From NCBI RefSeq assembly GCF_024707545.1, contig NZ_CP062229.1:1054001-1118000 (forward strand): a DNA stretch of 64,000 nt, written 5' to 3'. A model generated the notes under the pieces. That model was not told where the DNA came from. It did no database searches and saw only the letters and a program-made list of their open reading frames with translations. Below, one piece after another: positions 1-7,431 of the stretch; position 1 is the stretch's first letter, and each line of letters opens with the position of its first letter. The DNA is from Mesorhizobium onobrychidis. Lineage in GTDB: Bacteria; Pseudomonadota; Alphaproteobacteria; Rhizobiales; Rhizobiaceae. A program made the position numbers and the translations under genes.

Positions 1-410
1 ACGAGATCAACGTCACGCCGTTCATCGACGTGATCCTGGTTCTGCTGATCATTTTCATGGTCGCGGCGCCGCTGGCGACGGTGGACGTCAATGTCGACCT
101 GCCGGGCTCGACCGCGACGCCGGCTCCGCGGCCGGAGACGCCGCTGTTCCTGACGCTGAAAGACGATATGAGCCTGGCGATCGGCAACGACAGCGTGCCG
201 CGCGAAGCCTTCGCCGCCACGCTCGTCGGCAGGACAAAAGGCGACAGGCAGACGCGCATCTTCCTGCGCGCCGACAAGGCGGTCGGCTATGGCGAACTTA
301 TGGAGGTGATGAACCTTTTGCGGGGCGCCGGTTATCTGAAGATCGCGCTGGTCGGCCTCGAGACCGCGCCTGGCGATGCCGCGGCGCCGCAACTCGGGAC
401 GGGCCAATAG
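1..410 (+). CDS. exbD: ExbD-type TonB-complex proton channel subunit (5' partial)
   Basis: ExbD works with ExbB and TonB to pass proton-motive force to outer-membrane receptors. The gene begins before the window; the reading frame is already open at base 3 and encodes EINVTPFID followed by one hydrophobic membrane segment (ILVLLIIFMVAAPL) and then the periplasmic domain, which is the ExbD/TolR pattern. The conserved Asp of the FID motif is the proton-carrying residue known in the family. The stop TAG shares its last base with the GTG start of tonB, so the two are translationally coupled. TolR is the alternative, but the tonB neighbour favours ExbD. Confidence 0.9.
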   Translation, partial: EINVTPFIDVILVLLIIFMVAAPLATVDVNVDLPGSTATPAPRPETPLFLTLKDDMSLAIGNDSVPREAFAATLVGRTKGDRQTRIFLRADKAVGYGELMEVMNLLRGAGYLKIALVGLETAPGDAAAPQLGTGQ

Positions 411-1380
411 TGTCGCCGGCGGCCGCCCTGCCGATGGCCGATCAGCGGCGTTTCGGCGTGCGCGAGATTGCCTGGTGGGCGGGCGCGGCTGCGCTGGTTC
501 TGGTGGCGCATGCCGCGATCGGCTATGCGATGCAGGGCTGGCGTCCGGCCGAGCCCGATGGCGGGCCGCCGCAGGCGCAGGTGATCGAGCTGTCGCCGAT
601 GGCGTTCACGCCGGCCGAGCCGGCGCCGATATCGGATGAGTAGCGCCCGATCAGCCGGACCCGGTCGAGGAGCCCGTAGCCGAAACAGAGCCTCCGCCCG
701 AACCGCCCGTCGAGCAGGCAGAGCCGGTTGCCGAGCCGTCGGAAGCCGCTCCGGTCGACACAGTGGAGCCTACCCCACCGACTGTGGCGGAACGCGTCGA
801 CCAGCCGCCGCTCGAGGAAGTCGTACCCGACCTTGCCGAGGCCGTCACGCCGGAAGTGGTCATTCCGCTGCCGCAGCCGAAACCGGTCGACGCACCCGTC
901 GAGACCAAGCCAAAGAAGCAGGCAAAGACTGAGGTAAAGGAGCCGGCTGAGGTCAAAGCCAAGGAGCCGGTCGAAGAGGCCAAACAGCGTCCGAAAAAGG
1001 AGAAAGCACCGCCCCGGACAGCGGCCAGTGTCGCTGCGACATCCGCCGCCAGGGCGGCGGCACCGAAATCGGCCAAAGCAGCGGCTTCGAGATCCGGTGT
1101 GAGCTCGTCCAAGTGGAACTCGCAGTTGCATGCGTGGATCAGGCGACACACGCGTTATCCGAGAGCCGCGAAGGCCCGGCGCGAGGAAGGTAGTCCACGA
1201 GTGACCTTTACGGTCGACGGATCCGGCCGCGTTCTATCCGCCCGGCTGGCTCGTTCCTCCGGCTATCCGGATCTCGATCGCGCGGCGCTCGACGCATTAC
1301 AGGGTGCCAAAGTGCCAGCGCCGCCGCCGGAAAAAGCGGGTACATCTGTTGCGGCGCCTTTCACATTCAAGCTGGACTAG
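410..1380 (+). pseudogene. tonB: TonB energy transducer, broken by a single-base deletion
   Basis: TonB spans the periplasm and transmits energy from ExbBD to outer-membrane receptors. The first part (410-643) gives a cytoplasmic start, a membrane anchor (WWAGAAALVLVAHAAIGYA) and the beginning of the Pro/Glu linker, then hits TAG at 641-643. The other frame is open from base 640 and continues the Pro/Glu-rich and Lys-rich linker into a clear C-terminal TonB domain (RYPRAAKARREEG, VTFTVDGSGRV, SSGYPDLDRAAL) ending at 1380. Restoring one G next to the GAG codon at 638-640 rejoins both halves as a protein of about 323 aa. No slippery heptamer is visible, so programmed frameshifting is unlikely. 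It is either a real mutation or a sequencing error. Confidence 0.85.
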
Positions 1381-1483
1381 GTCGTTCGGCATGAACTGGC
1401 CCGTCTTGGCTGTCAGTCGGTTGCGGACCATTGCAGTTAGCATCCAGCGACGATTTTCGACCAGCCATCGTCATCTGTCTGTC

Positions 1484-1524
1484 ATATGTCCGCCATATAC
1501 ATCCATAATTCCGGATTCTAGGAT
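1484..1524 (+). promoter_or_regulatory. Candidate ArsR operator dyads upstream of arsR
   Basis: Two dyads lie directly before arsR. ATATG (1484-1488) and CATAT (1494-1498) form a perfect inverted repeat with a 5-base spacer. A second imperfect dyad is centred on TCCGGA (1510-1515), with outer arms ATCC (1501-1504) and GGAT (1521-1524). ArsR/SmtB repressors bind such dyads at their own promoters. No convincing -35/-10 pair could be fixed. Binding is inferred. Confidence 0.4.
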
Positions 1525-1526
1525 AC

Positions 1527-1859
1527 ATGGATAAGAACACCGCCCTTCTCGCACTGGCAGCGCTTGGCCAGGACACCAGGCTCGAGGTGTTTCGCCTGCT
1601 GGTGCGGGCGGGCGCAGATGGTGTTCCCGCCGGCGAGATCGCCGCGCGCCTGGGTACGGTGCAGAACACCATGTCGGCGCATCTGAAGGTTCTCGACCAT
1701 GCCGGTCTCGTCCGTGCCGAGCGTGACGGCCGGACGATCCGCTACGTCGCCGACATGACCGGTTTTCGCGATCTGCTTGCCTATCTCATGGAGGATTGCT
1801 GCAACGGCGCGCCGGAACTCTGCCAGCCGGTCATTCAGGCCGTGACTTGCAACTGTTAG
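1527..1859 (+). CDS. arsR: ArsR-family As(III)-responsive repressor
   Basis: This is a 110-aa winged-helix metalloregulator that should repress the ars operon until trivalent arsenic binds. The recognition helix region is VQNTMSAHLKVLDHAGLV (about 45-62), followed by the wing. It lacks the ELCVCDL site of the E. coli protein and instead carries C91 C92 and C99, with further cysteines at 108 and 110. This resembles the C-terminal site known from Acidithiobacillus-type ArsR. The ATG at 1527 has an AGGA ribosome site at 1520-1523. arsC starts 17 bases downstream. Confidence 0.93.
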   Translation: MDKNTALLALAALGQDTRLEVFRLLVRAGADGVPAGEIAARLGTVQNTMSAHLKVLDHAGLVRAERDGRTIRYVADMTGFRDLLAYLMEDCCNGAPELCQPVIQAVTCNC

Positions 1860-1875
1860 AAGGGAGGACCACCCC

Positions 1876-2382
1876 ATGAATGACCCATACAACGTGCTTT
1901 TTCTCTGCACCGGCAATTCGGCACGGTCGATCCTTGCCGAAGCGATCCTCAACCGTGTCGGTGCCGGCAAATTTAGGGGATATTCGGCCGGATCGCACCC
2001 GAAGGGAGAAGTCCATCCCTACGCGCTCCAGCTGTTGAAAACCCTCAACCACGACACGTCCTTCGCCCGTTCGAAGGACTGGCAGGAATTCGCGGCTCCC
2101 GGCGCCCCCGAGATGAATTTCGTTTTCACCGTCTGCGACAACGCGGCCAATGAATCCTGTCCGGTCTGGCCGGGACAGCCGATGACGGCGCAGTGGGGCG
2201 TGCCCGACCCGGCCGCCGTGGACGGCACGGACGCCGAAAAGCATCTGGCATTTGCCGAAGCCTACCGCATGCTCAACAACCGGATCTCGATCTTCGTCAG
2301 CCTGCCGATGAACACGATCGACAAGCTCGCCCTGCAGAAACGGCTGGACGAAATCGGCCGCGATCTTCCGAAAGCCGGCTAA
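1876..2382 (+). CDS. arsC: Arsenate reductase, LMW-phosphatase (thioredoxin-coupled) type
   Basis: The enzyme reduces arsenate to arsenite in the cytoplasm. The N-terminus has the CX5R phosphatase loop (C11-TGNSA-R17-S), and C87 and C95 sit where this family relays the disulfide before thioredoxin regenerates it; D111 in the GVPDP motif is the general acid. At 168 aa it is slightly longer than the family norm. An AGGGAGGA ribosome site precedes the ATG. It is the second gene of a tight operon, 4 bases before aqpS. It coexists with a second, unrelated arsenate reductase three genes on. Confidence 0.94.
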   Translation: MNDPYNVLFLCTGNSARSILAEAILNRVGAGKFRGYSAGSHPKGEVHPYALQLLKTLNHDTSFARSKDWQEFAAPGAPEMNFVFTVCDNAANESCPVWPGQPMTAQWGVPDPAAVDGTDAEKHLAFAEAYRMLNNRISIFVSLPMNTIDKLALQKRLDEIGRDLPKAG

Positions 2383-2386
2383 GGCC

Positions 2387-3076
2387 ATGGCGGCCGACCT
2401 GTCCCGTCGCATCGTCGCCGAAGCGCTCGGCACGGCAATGCTCGTCGCGACGGTCGTCGGGTCCGGCATCATGGCGGATCGTCTGACGGACGACGTGGGT
2501 CTCTCCTTGCTCGGCAACACGCTGCCGACCGGAGCGATTTTGGTGGTGCTGATCACCATACTCGGACCGATTTCCGGGGCGCATTTCAATCCGGCGGTGA
2601 CGCTGGTTTTTGCCCTCAGGCGGGAAATCGAAGCGAACGCTGCACTGGCCTACGTCATCGCCCAGGTTGTCGGCGGCGTCGCCGGAACGCTGCTGGCGCA
2701 CGCCATGTTCGAACTGCCGATTCTCCAGATCTCGCAAACCGTGCGGACCGGAAACGGACAATGGATTGCGGAGTTGGTGGCCGCCTTCGGCCTGGTCTTC
2801 ACCATTCTTGCCGGTCTTCGCTTCCGTTCGGACGCCATTCCATGGCTGGTCGGCCTCTACATCACCGCGGCCTATTGGTTCACGGCTTCGACCTCGTTTG
2901 CCAATCCGGCAGTCGCCGTCGCCCGCGCTCTTTCCAACACCTTCGCGGGCATCCGGCCGATAGACCTGCCGGCGTTCATCGTCGCCGAGCTGCTGGGCGC
3001 GCTGCTTGCCATGGCCTTGGCAGGATGGCTGCTCAGTGAGCCCAGACCAGTCAGACAGATGAGAGCAGCGAAATGA
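2387..3076 (+). CDS. aqpS: Aquaglyceroporin, arsenite channel (AqpS type)
   Basis: A MIP-family channel of 229 aa with six hydrophobic spans and two NPA boxes (68-70 in HFNPAVTL and 172-174 in FANPAVAVAR). The residue after the second NPA is Val where water-selective aquaporins have the filter Arg. In Sinorhizobium, AqpS within the ars operon lets As(III) made by ArsC flow out down its gradient, replacing ArsB/Acr3; no arsB or acr3 is present here. The stop overlaps the next arsC start by 4 bases (ATGA). Confidence 0.93.
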   Translation: MAADLSRRIVAEALGTAMLVATVVGSGIMADRLTDDVGLSLLGNTLPTGAILVVLITILGPISGAHFNPAVTLVFALRREIEANAALAYVIAQVVGGVAGTLLAHAMFELPILQISQTVRTGNGQWIAELVAAFGLVFTILAGLRFRSDAIPWLVGLYITAAYWFTASTSFANPAVAVARALSNTFAGIRPIDLPAFIVAELLGALLAMALAGWLLSEPRPVRQMRAAK

Positions 3077-3495
3077 CCATCACCATCTATCACAATCCCG
3101 ACTGCGGCACCTCGCGCAACACGCTCGCCATCATCCGGCAGTCCGGCGAAGAGCCTGATGTGATCGAGTATCTGAAAAACCCGCCGTCGCGCGAACGGCT
3201 GGTCGAGCTGATCAAGGCGATGGGGATGACACCGCGCGAATTGCTGCGCGAGAAGGGTACGCCGTACGCCGAACTCAATCTCGGCGACCCCAAATGGACC
3301 GACGACGAGATCGTCGATTTCATGCTGGCGCATCCGGTCCTGATCAACCGGCCGATTGTCGTCACACCGCTCGGCACCATGCTTGCACGGCCGTCCGAAG
3401 CGGTTCTCGATATCCTGCCCAATCCGGATATCGGTCCGTTCACCAAAGAAGACGGCGAAGTCGTCATCGACGCGCAGGGCAAGCGCGTTGCCTGA
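3073..3495 (+). CDS. arsC: Arsenate reductase, glutaredoxin-coupled type
   Basis: A 140-aa protein of the ArsC/Spx thioredoxin-like fold. The active-site Cys is C11 in [11 protein letters not shown], and the three arginines that bind the arsenate adduct in the E. coli plasmid enzyme match R59, R93 and R106 here. It would use glutathione and glutaredoxin, in contrast to the thioredoxin-type ArsC upstream. The start overlaps the aqpS stop and the end overlaps arsH, indicating translational coupling. Confidence 0.94.
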   Translation: MTITIYHNPDCGTSRNTLAIIRQSGEEPDVIEYLKNPPSRERLVELIKAMGMTPRELLREKGTPYAELNLGDPKWTDDEIVDFMLAHPVLINRPIVVTPLGTMLARPSEAVLDILPNPDIGPFTKEDGEVVIDAQGKRVA

Positions 3496-4216
3496 CCGGG
3501 CGCCCGAAGATTCTTTGCCGAACGTGGACGAAGAGCAGTTCCGGCCGATCGACCTACAGGCGCTGTTGGACGTGCCGCGGTCGATCCATAAGCCTCGCGT
3601 GCTGATGCTCTACGGCTCGTTGCGCGAGCGGTCGTACTCCCGGCTCGCAACGGAGGAGGCCGCTCGCATTTTGCATCGCCTGGGCGCCGAGGTGCGCATC
3701 TACAATCCCTCTGGCCTGCCGCTGCCGGATTCGACATCGGCCGACCATCCCAAAGTCCAGGAGCTGCGAAACCTGTCGATCTGGTCGGAAGCACAGGTCT
3801 GGTGCTCGCCCGAGCGGCATGGCTCGATGACCGGAGTCATGAAGGCGCAGATCGACTGGCTGCCACTCTCGGCTGGCGGCGTCAGGACGACGCAAGGCCG
3901 TACGCTCGCGGTGATGCAGGTGTCGGGCGGCTCGCAGAGTTTCAACGCGGTCAACCAGCTTCGTATCCTCGGCCGCTGGATGCGGATGGTTACGATCCCC
4001 AACCAGTCGTCGGTGGCGAAGGCTTTCAACGAGTTCGACGAGGCCGGCCGCATGAAGCGGTCGCCGTACTATAACAGGATCGTCGACGTGATGGAGGAAC
4101 TGATGAAGTTCACGCTGCTCCTGCGCGATCGGTCCGCCTATCTCACGGACCGTTATTCCGAGCGCGTCGAAAGCGCCGAAGAGGTTGCCAAGCGGGTCAA
4201 TCAGCGGTCGATTTGA
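3488..4216 (+). CDS. arsH: ArsH organoarsenical oxidase, NADPH-dependent FMN reductase family
   Basis: ArsH is a flavodoxin-fold NADPH:FMN oxidoreductase known to oxidise trivalent methylated and aromatic arsenicals to the less toxic pentavalent forms. The flavin phosphate loop is [12 protein letters not shown], and the family block [20 protein letters not shown] follows. No ATG fits the N-terminus; candidate starts are TTG 3488 (8-base overlap with arsC, chosen), TTG 3515 or GTG 3524. It is the last gene of the first ars operon. Confidence 0.93.
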   Translation: MPDRAPEDSLPNVDEEQFRPIDLQALLDVPRSIHKPRVLMLYGSLRERSYSRLATEEAARILHRLGAEVRIYNPSGLPLPDSTSADHPKVQELRNLSIWSEAQVWCSPERHGSMTGVMKAQIDWLPLSAGGVRTTQGRTLAVMQVSGGSQSFNAVNQLRILGRWMRMVTIPNQSSVAKAFNEFDEAGRMKRSPYYNRIVDVMEELMKFTLLLRDRSAYLTDRYSERVESAEEVAKRVNQRSI

Positions 4217-4234
4217 GGCGGGTGCGTCGGCTAA

Positions 4235-4285
4235 TTCGAGAATTTTCGAAATAGTATTGACGCGGCGTTGTCTCGGCGCTACTTT
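4235..4285 (+). promoter_or_regulatory. Sigma70-like promoter with ArsR-type operator; predicts a leaderless arsR mRNA
   Basis: TTCGA (4235-4239) and TCGAA (4246-4250) form a dyad with a 6-base spacer. Just downstream is TTGACG (4257-4262), 17 bases, then TACTTT (4280-4285). Transcription should begin about 4291-4293, while the ATG is at 4292 and no Shine-Dalgarno sequence precedes it, so the message is predicted to be leaderless. The dyad abuts the -35 box, suiting autorepression. Confidence 0.6.
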
Positions 4286-4291
4286 ATTTCC

Positions 4292-4612
4292 ATGAAACTC
4301 GAACAAGCAGCAAAACAGCTCGAGGCGCTCGGCAATCCGACGCGGCTCAATCTTTATCGCACGCTGGTGAGGGCAGGTGAGGCCGGGCGACCGGTCGGTT
4401 ATCTGCAGGAAGCCCTCGGCATCGCTGCGTCGACCCTGTCGCATCATCTCCACCGGCTTATCCTGACCGGCCTGGTGACCCAGGAACGCCAGGCAACGAC
4501 GCTGATCTGCCGTGCCAATTACCCTGTGATGAACGATCTCCTTGGCTTTCTTGCCGACGAATGTTGTGCCGATGCCGCATGCGGCCCGGCTGTCGGCGAG
4601 GCGGCTGCGTAA
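4292..4612 (+). CDS. arsR: Second ArsR-family repressor
   Basis: A 106-aa winged-helix regulator with helix-turn-helix ASTLSHHLHRLILTGLV (about 47-63). Cysteines C91, C92 and C97 near the C-terminus (ADECCADAAC) form the likely As(III) site, placed as in the first ArsR, though the two proteins are clearly divergent. ATG 4292 is chosen over an upstream in-frame TTG at 4268 because the TTG lies inside the promoter. It precedes the flavoprotein/MFS pair and probably controls it through the dyad at 4630-4647. Confidence 0.9.
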   Translation: MKLEQAAKQLEALGNPTRLNLYRTLVRAGEAGRPVGYLQEALGIAASTLSHHLHRLILTGLVTQERQATTLICRANYPVMNDLLGFLADECCADAACGPAVGEAAA

Positions 4613-4619
4613 CTCTTTT

Positions 4620-4647
4620 TTGACCAGTATTTCTATAGTCCTAGAAA
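4620..4647 (+). promoter_or_regulatory. Promoter with perfect 6-bp dyad before the flavoprotein gene
   Basis: TTTCTA (4630-4635) and TAGAAA (4642-4647) form a perfect inverted repeat with a 6-base spacer. A possible promoter is TTGACC (4620-4625), 16 bases, then TAGAAA (4642-4647), so the operator would cover the -10. The ATG at 4663 has GAAGG at 4652-4656. The dyad differs from the TTCGA/TCGAA dyad before arsR. Confidence 0.5.
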
Positions 4648-4662
4648 CATAGAAGGTGTGCC

Positions 4663-6096
4663 ATGGTTTCTGAAAACGATCTCCCGGTCGTCATCATCGG
4701 TGGCGGACCTGTCGGCCTGGCGGCCGCCGCCCAACTTGTCAGCCGCGGCCTTCCGGTCAAGGTCTACGAGGCCGGATCCGCGGTCGGCTCCAACCTTCTG
4801 GATTGGGGCCACGTGCGGGTTTTTACGCCGTGGCGCTATTGTGTCGATGCGGTCGCCCGAAAACTTCTCGAGAGCCACGGCTGGCAGATGCCGAAGCCGG
4901 AGGCATTCCCCACCGCCGATGAGATCGTCGACCAATATCTCGCGCCGCTCGCAAAGCTTTCCGAACTGGCGCCGTCGATCGAGACCAATGCCCGCATTGT
5001 CGCCATTTCCCGATGGGGAGCCGACAAGGTCTTGAGCAAGGCGCGGGAGACGCGGCCGTTCATGCTTCTGGTCGAAACGGCGAAAGGCACGCGCCGGGAC
5101 AGCGCCCGTGCCGTGATCGATGCGTCCGGCACCTGGCAGACGCCGAACCCGCTTGGCGCGGGCGGCTTGCCGGCCGAAGGCGAGAGGGAATTTGGAGACC
5201 GCATCGCCTACGGCATACCGGATGTCCTCGGACGCGACCGTCATCTCTATGCAGGCCGCACGACATTGGTGGTGGGCGCCGGCCATTCCGCCGCCAATGC
5301 CTTGCTGGAATTGGCGGAGCTCGCGGAAACCGAGCCGGGCACTTCGGCACTATGGGTGACGCGCAGCACCGACCTTGTCCGCATCTATGGCGGCGGCGAT
5401 GCCGACGCCCTGCCGGCGCGGGGCGAGCTTGGTTCGGATGTCCGGCAGCTTGCCGAGAGCGGACGCGTGCGGCTGGTGACGGGCTTTGCCACGGTTGCCA
5501 TTCGCGAGGTCGACGGCCGGCTGGTGGTCGAAGGCCAGACCAAGGACGGATTGCGCACGCTCGAACCCGTCGACAGGATCATCGCCGCGACGGGGCAGCG
5601 CCCCGATCTCGCCTTGACCCGGGAGCTTCGGCTGGACCTCGATCCGTGGCTCGAAGGCGTCAAGGCGCTCGGGCCGCTCATCGACCCCAATGAACATTCC
5701 TGCGGCGATGTCCCGCCGCATGGTCATCGCGAGCTCAGCCACCCCGAGCCCGATTTCTACACGGTCGGCGTCAAAAGCTATGGCCGGGCGCCGACGTTTC
5801 TGCTGCTGACCGGCTATGAGCAGGTCCGCTCGGTCGCCGCGGCGATCGCCGGCGACATGGCTGCCGCCGATGCCGTGCAGCTGGTGCTGCCCGAGACCGG
5901 CGTTTGCACGGTGCCGGTATCACTTTCAGGCGCGTCGTCACAGGGTTGCTGCGGCGGGCCGGCGCCGGCTGCTGTCGATGCCTGCTGTGTCGACGACGCC
6001 AAGGCAAAGGCGAGCGGCAAGTCTGGGTGCGGCTGCGGCAGCACGCAAGCGATCGCAGCAGTGCGCAGCGACGATCTCGAGATCGCCGCTCAATGA
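4663..6096 (+). CDS. Ars-linked flavoprotein monooxygenase with Cys-rich tail
   Basis: A 477-aa FAD/NAD(P)-dependent oxidoreductase of the flavin-containing monooxygenase/thioredoxin-reductase-like superfamily. It has an N-terminal FAD dinucleotide motif (VVIIGGGPVGLAAA), a second nucleotide motif (LVVGAGHSAANALLEL, about residue 203) and IIAATGQRPD near residue 307. The last 60 residues form an unusual tail with C415, C429-C430, C441-C442, C456 and C458, likely a thiol metalloid site. It follows an arsR and overlaps an MFS gene (ATGA). Flavin monooxygenases called ArsO occur in ars clusters, but identity with ArsO, and the substrate, are not shown here. Confidence 0.8.
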   Translation: MVSENDLPVVIIGGGPVGLAAAAQLVSRGLPVKVYEAGSAVGSNLLDWGHVRVFTPWRYCVDAVARKLLESHGWQMPKPEAFPTADEIVDQYLAPLAKLSELAPSIETNARIVAISRWGADKVLSKARETRPFMLLVETAKGTRRDSARAVIDASGTWQTPNPLGAGGLPAEGEREFGDRIAYGIPDVLGRDRHLYAGRTTLVVGAGHSAANALLELAELAETEPGTSALWVTRSTDLVRIYGGGDADALPARGELGSDVRQLAESGRVRLVTGFATVAIREVDGRLVVEGQTKDGLRTLEPVDRIIAATGQRPDLALTRELRLDLDPWLEGVKALGPLIDPNEHSCGDVPPHGHRELSHPEPDFYTVGVKSYGRAPTFLLLTGYEQVRSVAAAIAGDMAAADAVQLVLPETGVCTVPVSLSGASSQGCCGGPAPAAVDACCVDDAKAKASGKSGCGCGSTQAIAAVRSDDLEIAAQ

Positions 6097-7325
6097 GCGA
6101 CCGGAAAATCCCGGCTGCCGCACTCTGGGCGTTGGGGCTGACGCAGATCATCGGCTACGGCACGCTCTATTACAGTTTTAGCATCCTGGTGCCGTCGATC
6201 GCGCTCGAGTTCGCCTGGCCGGAACAATGGGTTTTTGGCGCGTTGTCGGCGTCGCTGGTGGCGGGTGGGCTGTTTGCTCCAACAGCCGGGCGCTGGGCCG
6301 ATCGTTTCGGCGCCGGCCGGGTGATGACCTTTGGTTCGCTTGCTGCCGCAGCAGCGCTTGTCGCTTGCGCGGCAGCACCCGGCCGGGCGACCTTCGTGCT
6401 GGCCCTGATGGCGATGGAGCTGGCGTCCGCCTTCGTGCTCTACAGTGCCGCTTTCGTCGCGATCGTCCAGATCGGCGGAGCCAGGGCGCAGCGCAGCATC
6501 ACCCATCTGACGCTGATCGCCGGCTTCGCCTCCACCCTGTTCTGGCCGCTGACGGCCGCGCTGCACGAATATCTGACCTGGCGCGAGGTCTATTTGGTCT
6601 TTGCCGGCATCAATGTCGCCATCTGCCTGCCCATCCATGCCTGGCTGGCGCGGCTGTCGCGTCGGATAGACGAAAGCGCGTCACCGACACCTGCTGACAT
6701 CGGCTCGGCAGGCGGTCCGGTTGCCTTCACGCCACGCTACCGCAGCAGAGTGTTTCTGCTCATGCTTGGCGGCTTCGCGGTCGAGGGTTTCGTGCTGTCC
6801 TCGATCCTCGTTCACATGGTGCCGCTGACGACGGCGCTCGGGCTTGGCTCCGCCGGGCTCGTCGTAACCACGCTTTTCGGGCCCTCCCAGGTGGCAAGCC
6901 GGTTGATCAACATGCTGTTCGGCGGCCGGCTGGCACAGACCTGGCTCGCGGTGATCGGCGCGACATTGCTGCCGCTCGGCCTTGTCGCCCTGCTGGCGAC
7001 AACACCATCGGTGTCCGGCGCCATCGCCTTCGTCATCCTGTTTGGATTGGGCTCGGGCCTCGCCAGCATCGTCGGCGGCACGCTGCCCCTGGAATTGTTC
7101 GGACGGGAGCGCTACGGCGCACGGCTCGGCTGGGTGACGGCCGCGCGGCAGTTCTCGTCAGCGCTTGCACCGTTTGCCCTTGCCATGGCGATGGCAGGCA
7201 TGGGCGTCCAACCGTCGCTCTGGTTGACCGCTGCGGTCGGCATGCTCGGCATACTGGCTTTCTCGGCAATCATCCTGATCAGGCGGCAGCCCCTTGCACC
7301 CGTGATGCTTACGTCTGCGAACTGA
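6093..7325 (+). CDS. MFS transporter, probable arsenical exporter
   Basis: A 410-aa major facilitator with about 12 hydrophobic spans, beginning MSDRKIPAAALWALGLTQIIGYG. The cytoplasmic motif GRWADRFGAGRV follows spans 2-3. The ATG overlaps the flavoprotein stop, so the two proteins are made together and probably act on the same compound. MFS proteins linked to ars genes include ArsJ (exports an arseno-phosphoglycerate, paired with a GAPDH gene, absent here) and ArsK (As(III)/organoarsenical efflux). An ArsK-like role is an inference. Confidence 0.8.
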   Translation: MSDRKIPAAALWALGLTQIIGYGTLYYSFSILVPSIALEFAWPEQWVFGALSASLVAGGLFAPTAGRWADRFGAGRVMTFGSLAAAAALVACAAAPGRATFVLALMAMELASAFVLYSAAFVAIVQIGGARAQRSITHLTLIAGFASTLFWPLTAALHEYLTWREVYLVFAGINVAICLPIHAWLARLSRRIDESASPTPADIGSAGGPVAFTPRYRSRVFLLMLGGFAVEGFVLSSILVHMVPLTTALGLGSAGLVVTTLFGPSQVASRLINMLFGGRLAQTWLAVIGATLLPLGLVALLATTPSVSGAIAFVILFGLGSGLASIVGGTLPLELFGRERYGARLGWVTAARQFSSALAPFALAMAMAGMGVQPSLWLTAAVGMLGILAFSAIILIRRQPLAPVMLTSAN

Positions 7326-7431
7326 CGCTGCGCGCAGCGACCAGCTGTGCGCAACACCGAGCCGCCGGCCATGGGCGCTCGACGGGCTGTGATGCGGTTG
7401 ATAAGCCCTCTCCTCAAGGAGAGCTGAGACA

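Noticed and set aside
640..645. Programmed ribosomal frameshifting in tonB
   Set aside because: No slippery heptamer or downstream pseudoknot is evident, and no tonB gene is known to use one; a lost base explains it more simply.
1501..1532. ATCCAT...ATGGAT dyad reaching into the arsR start codon
   Set aside because: One arm is simply the start codon and second codon; the inner dyads are more convincing.
6093..7325. Calling the MFS gene arsJ
   Set aside because: arsJ is paired with a GAPDH gene, which is absent here.
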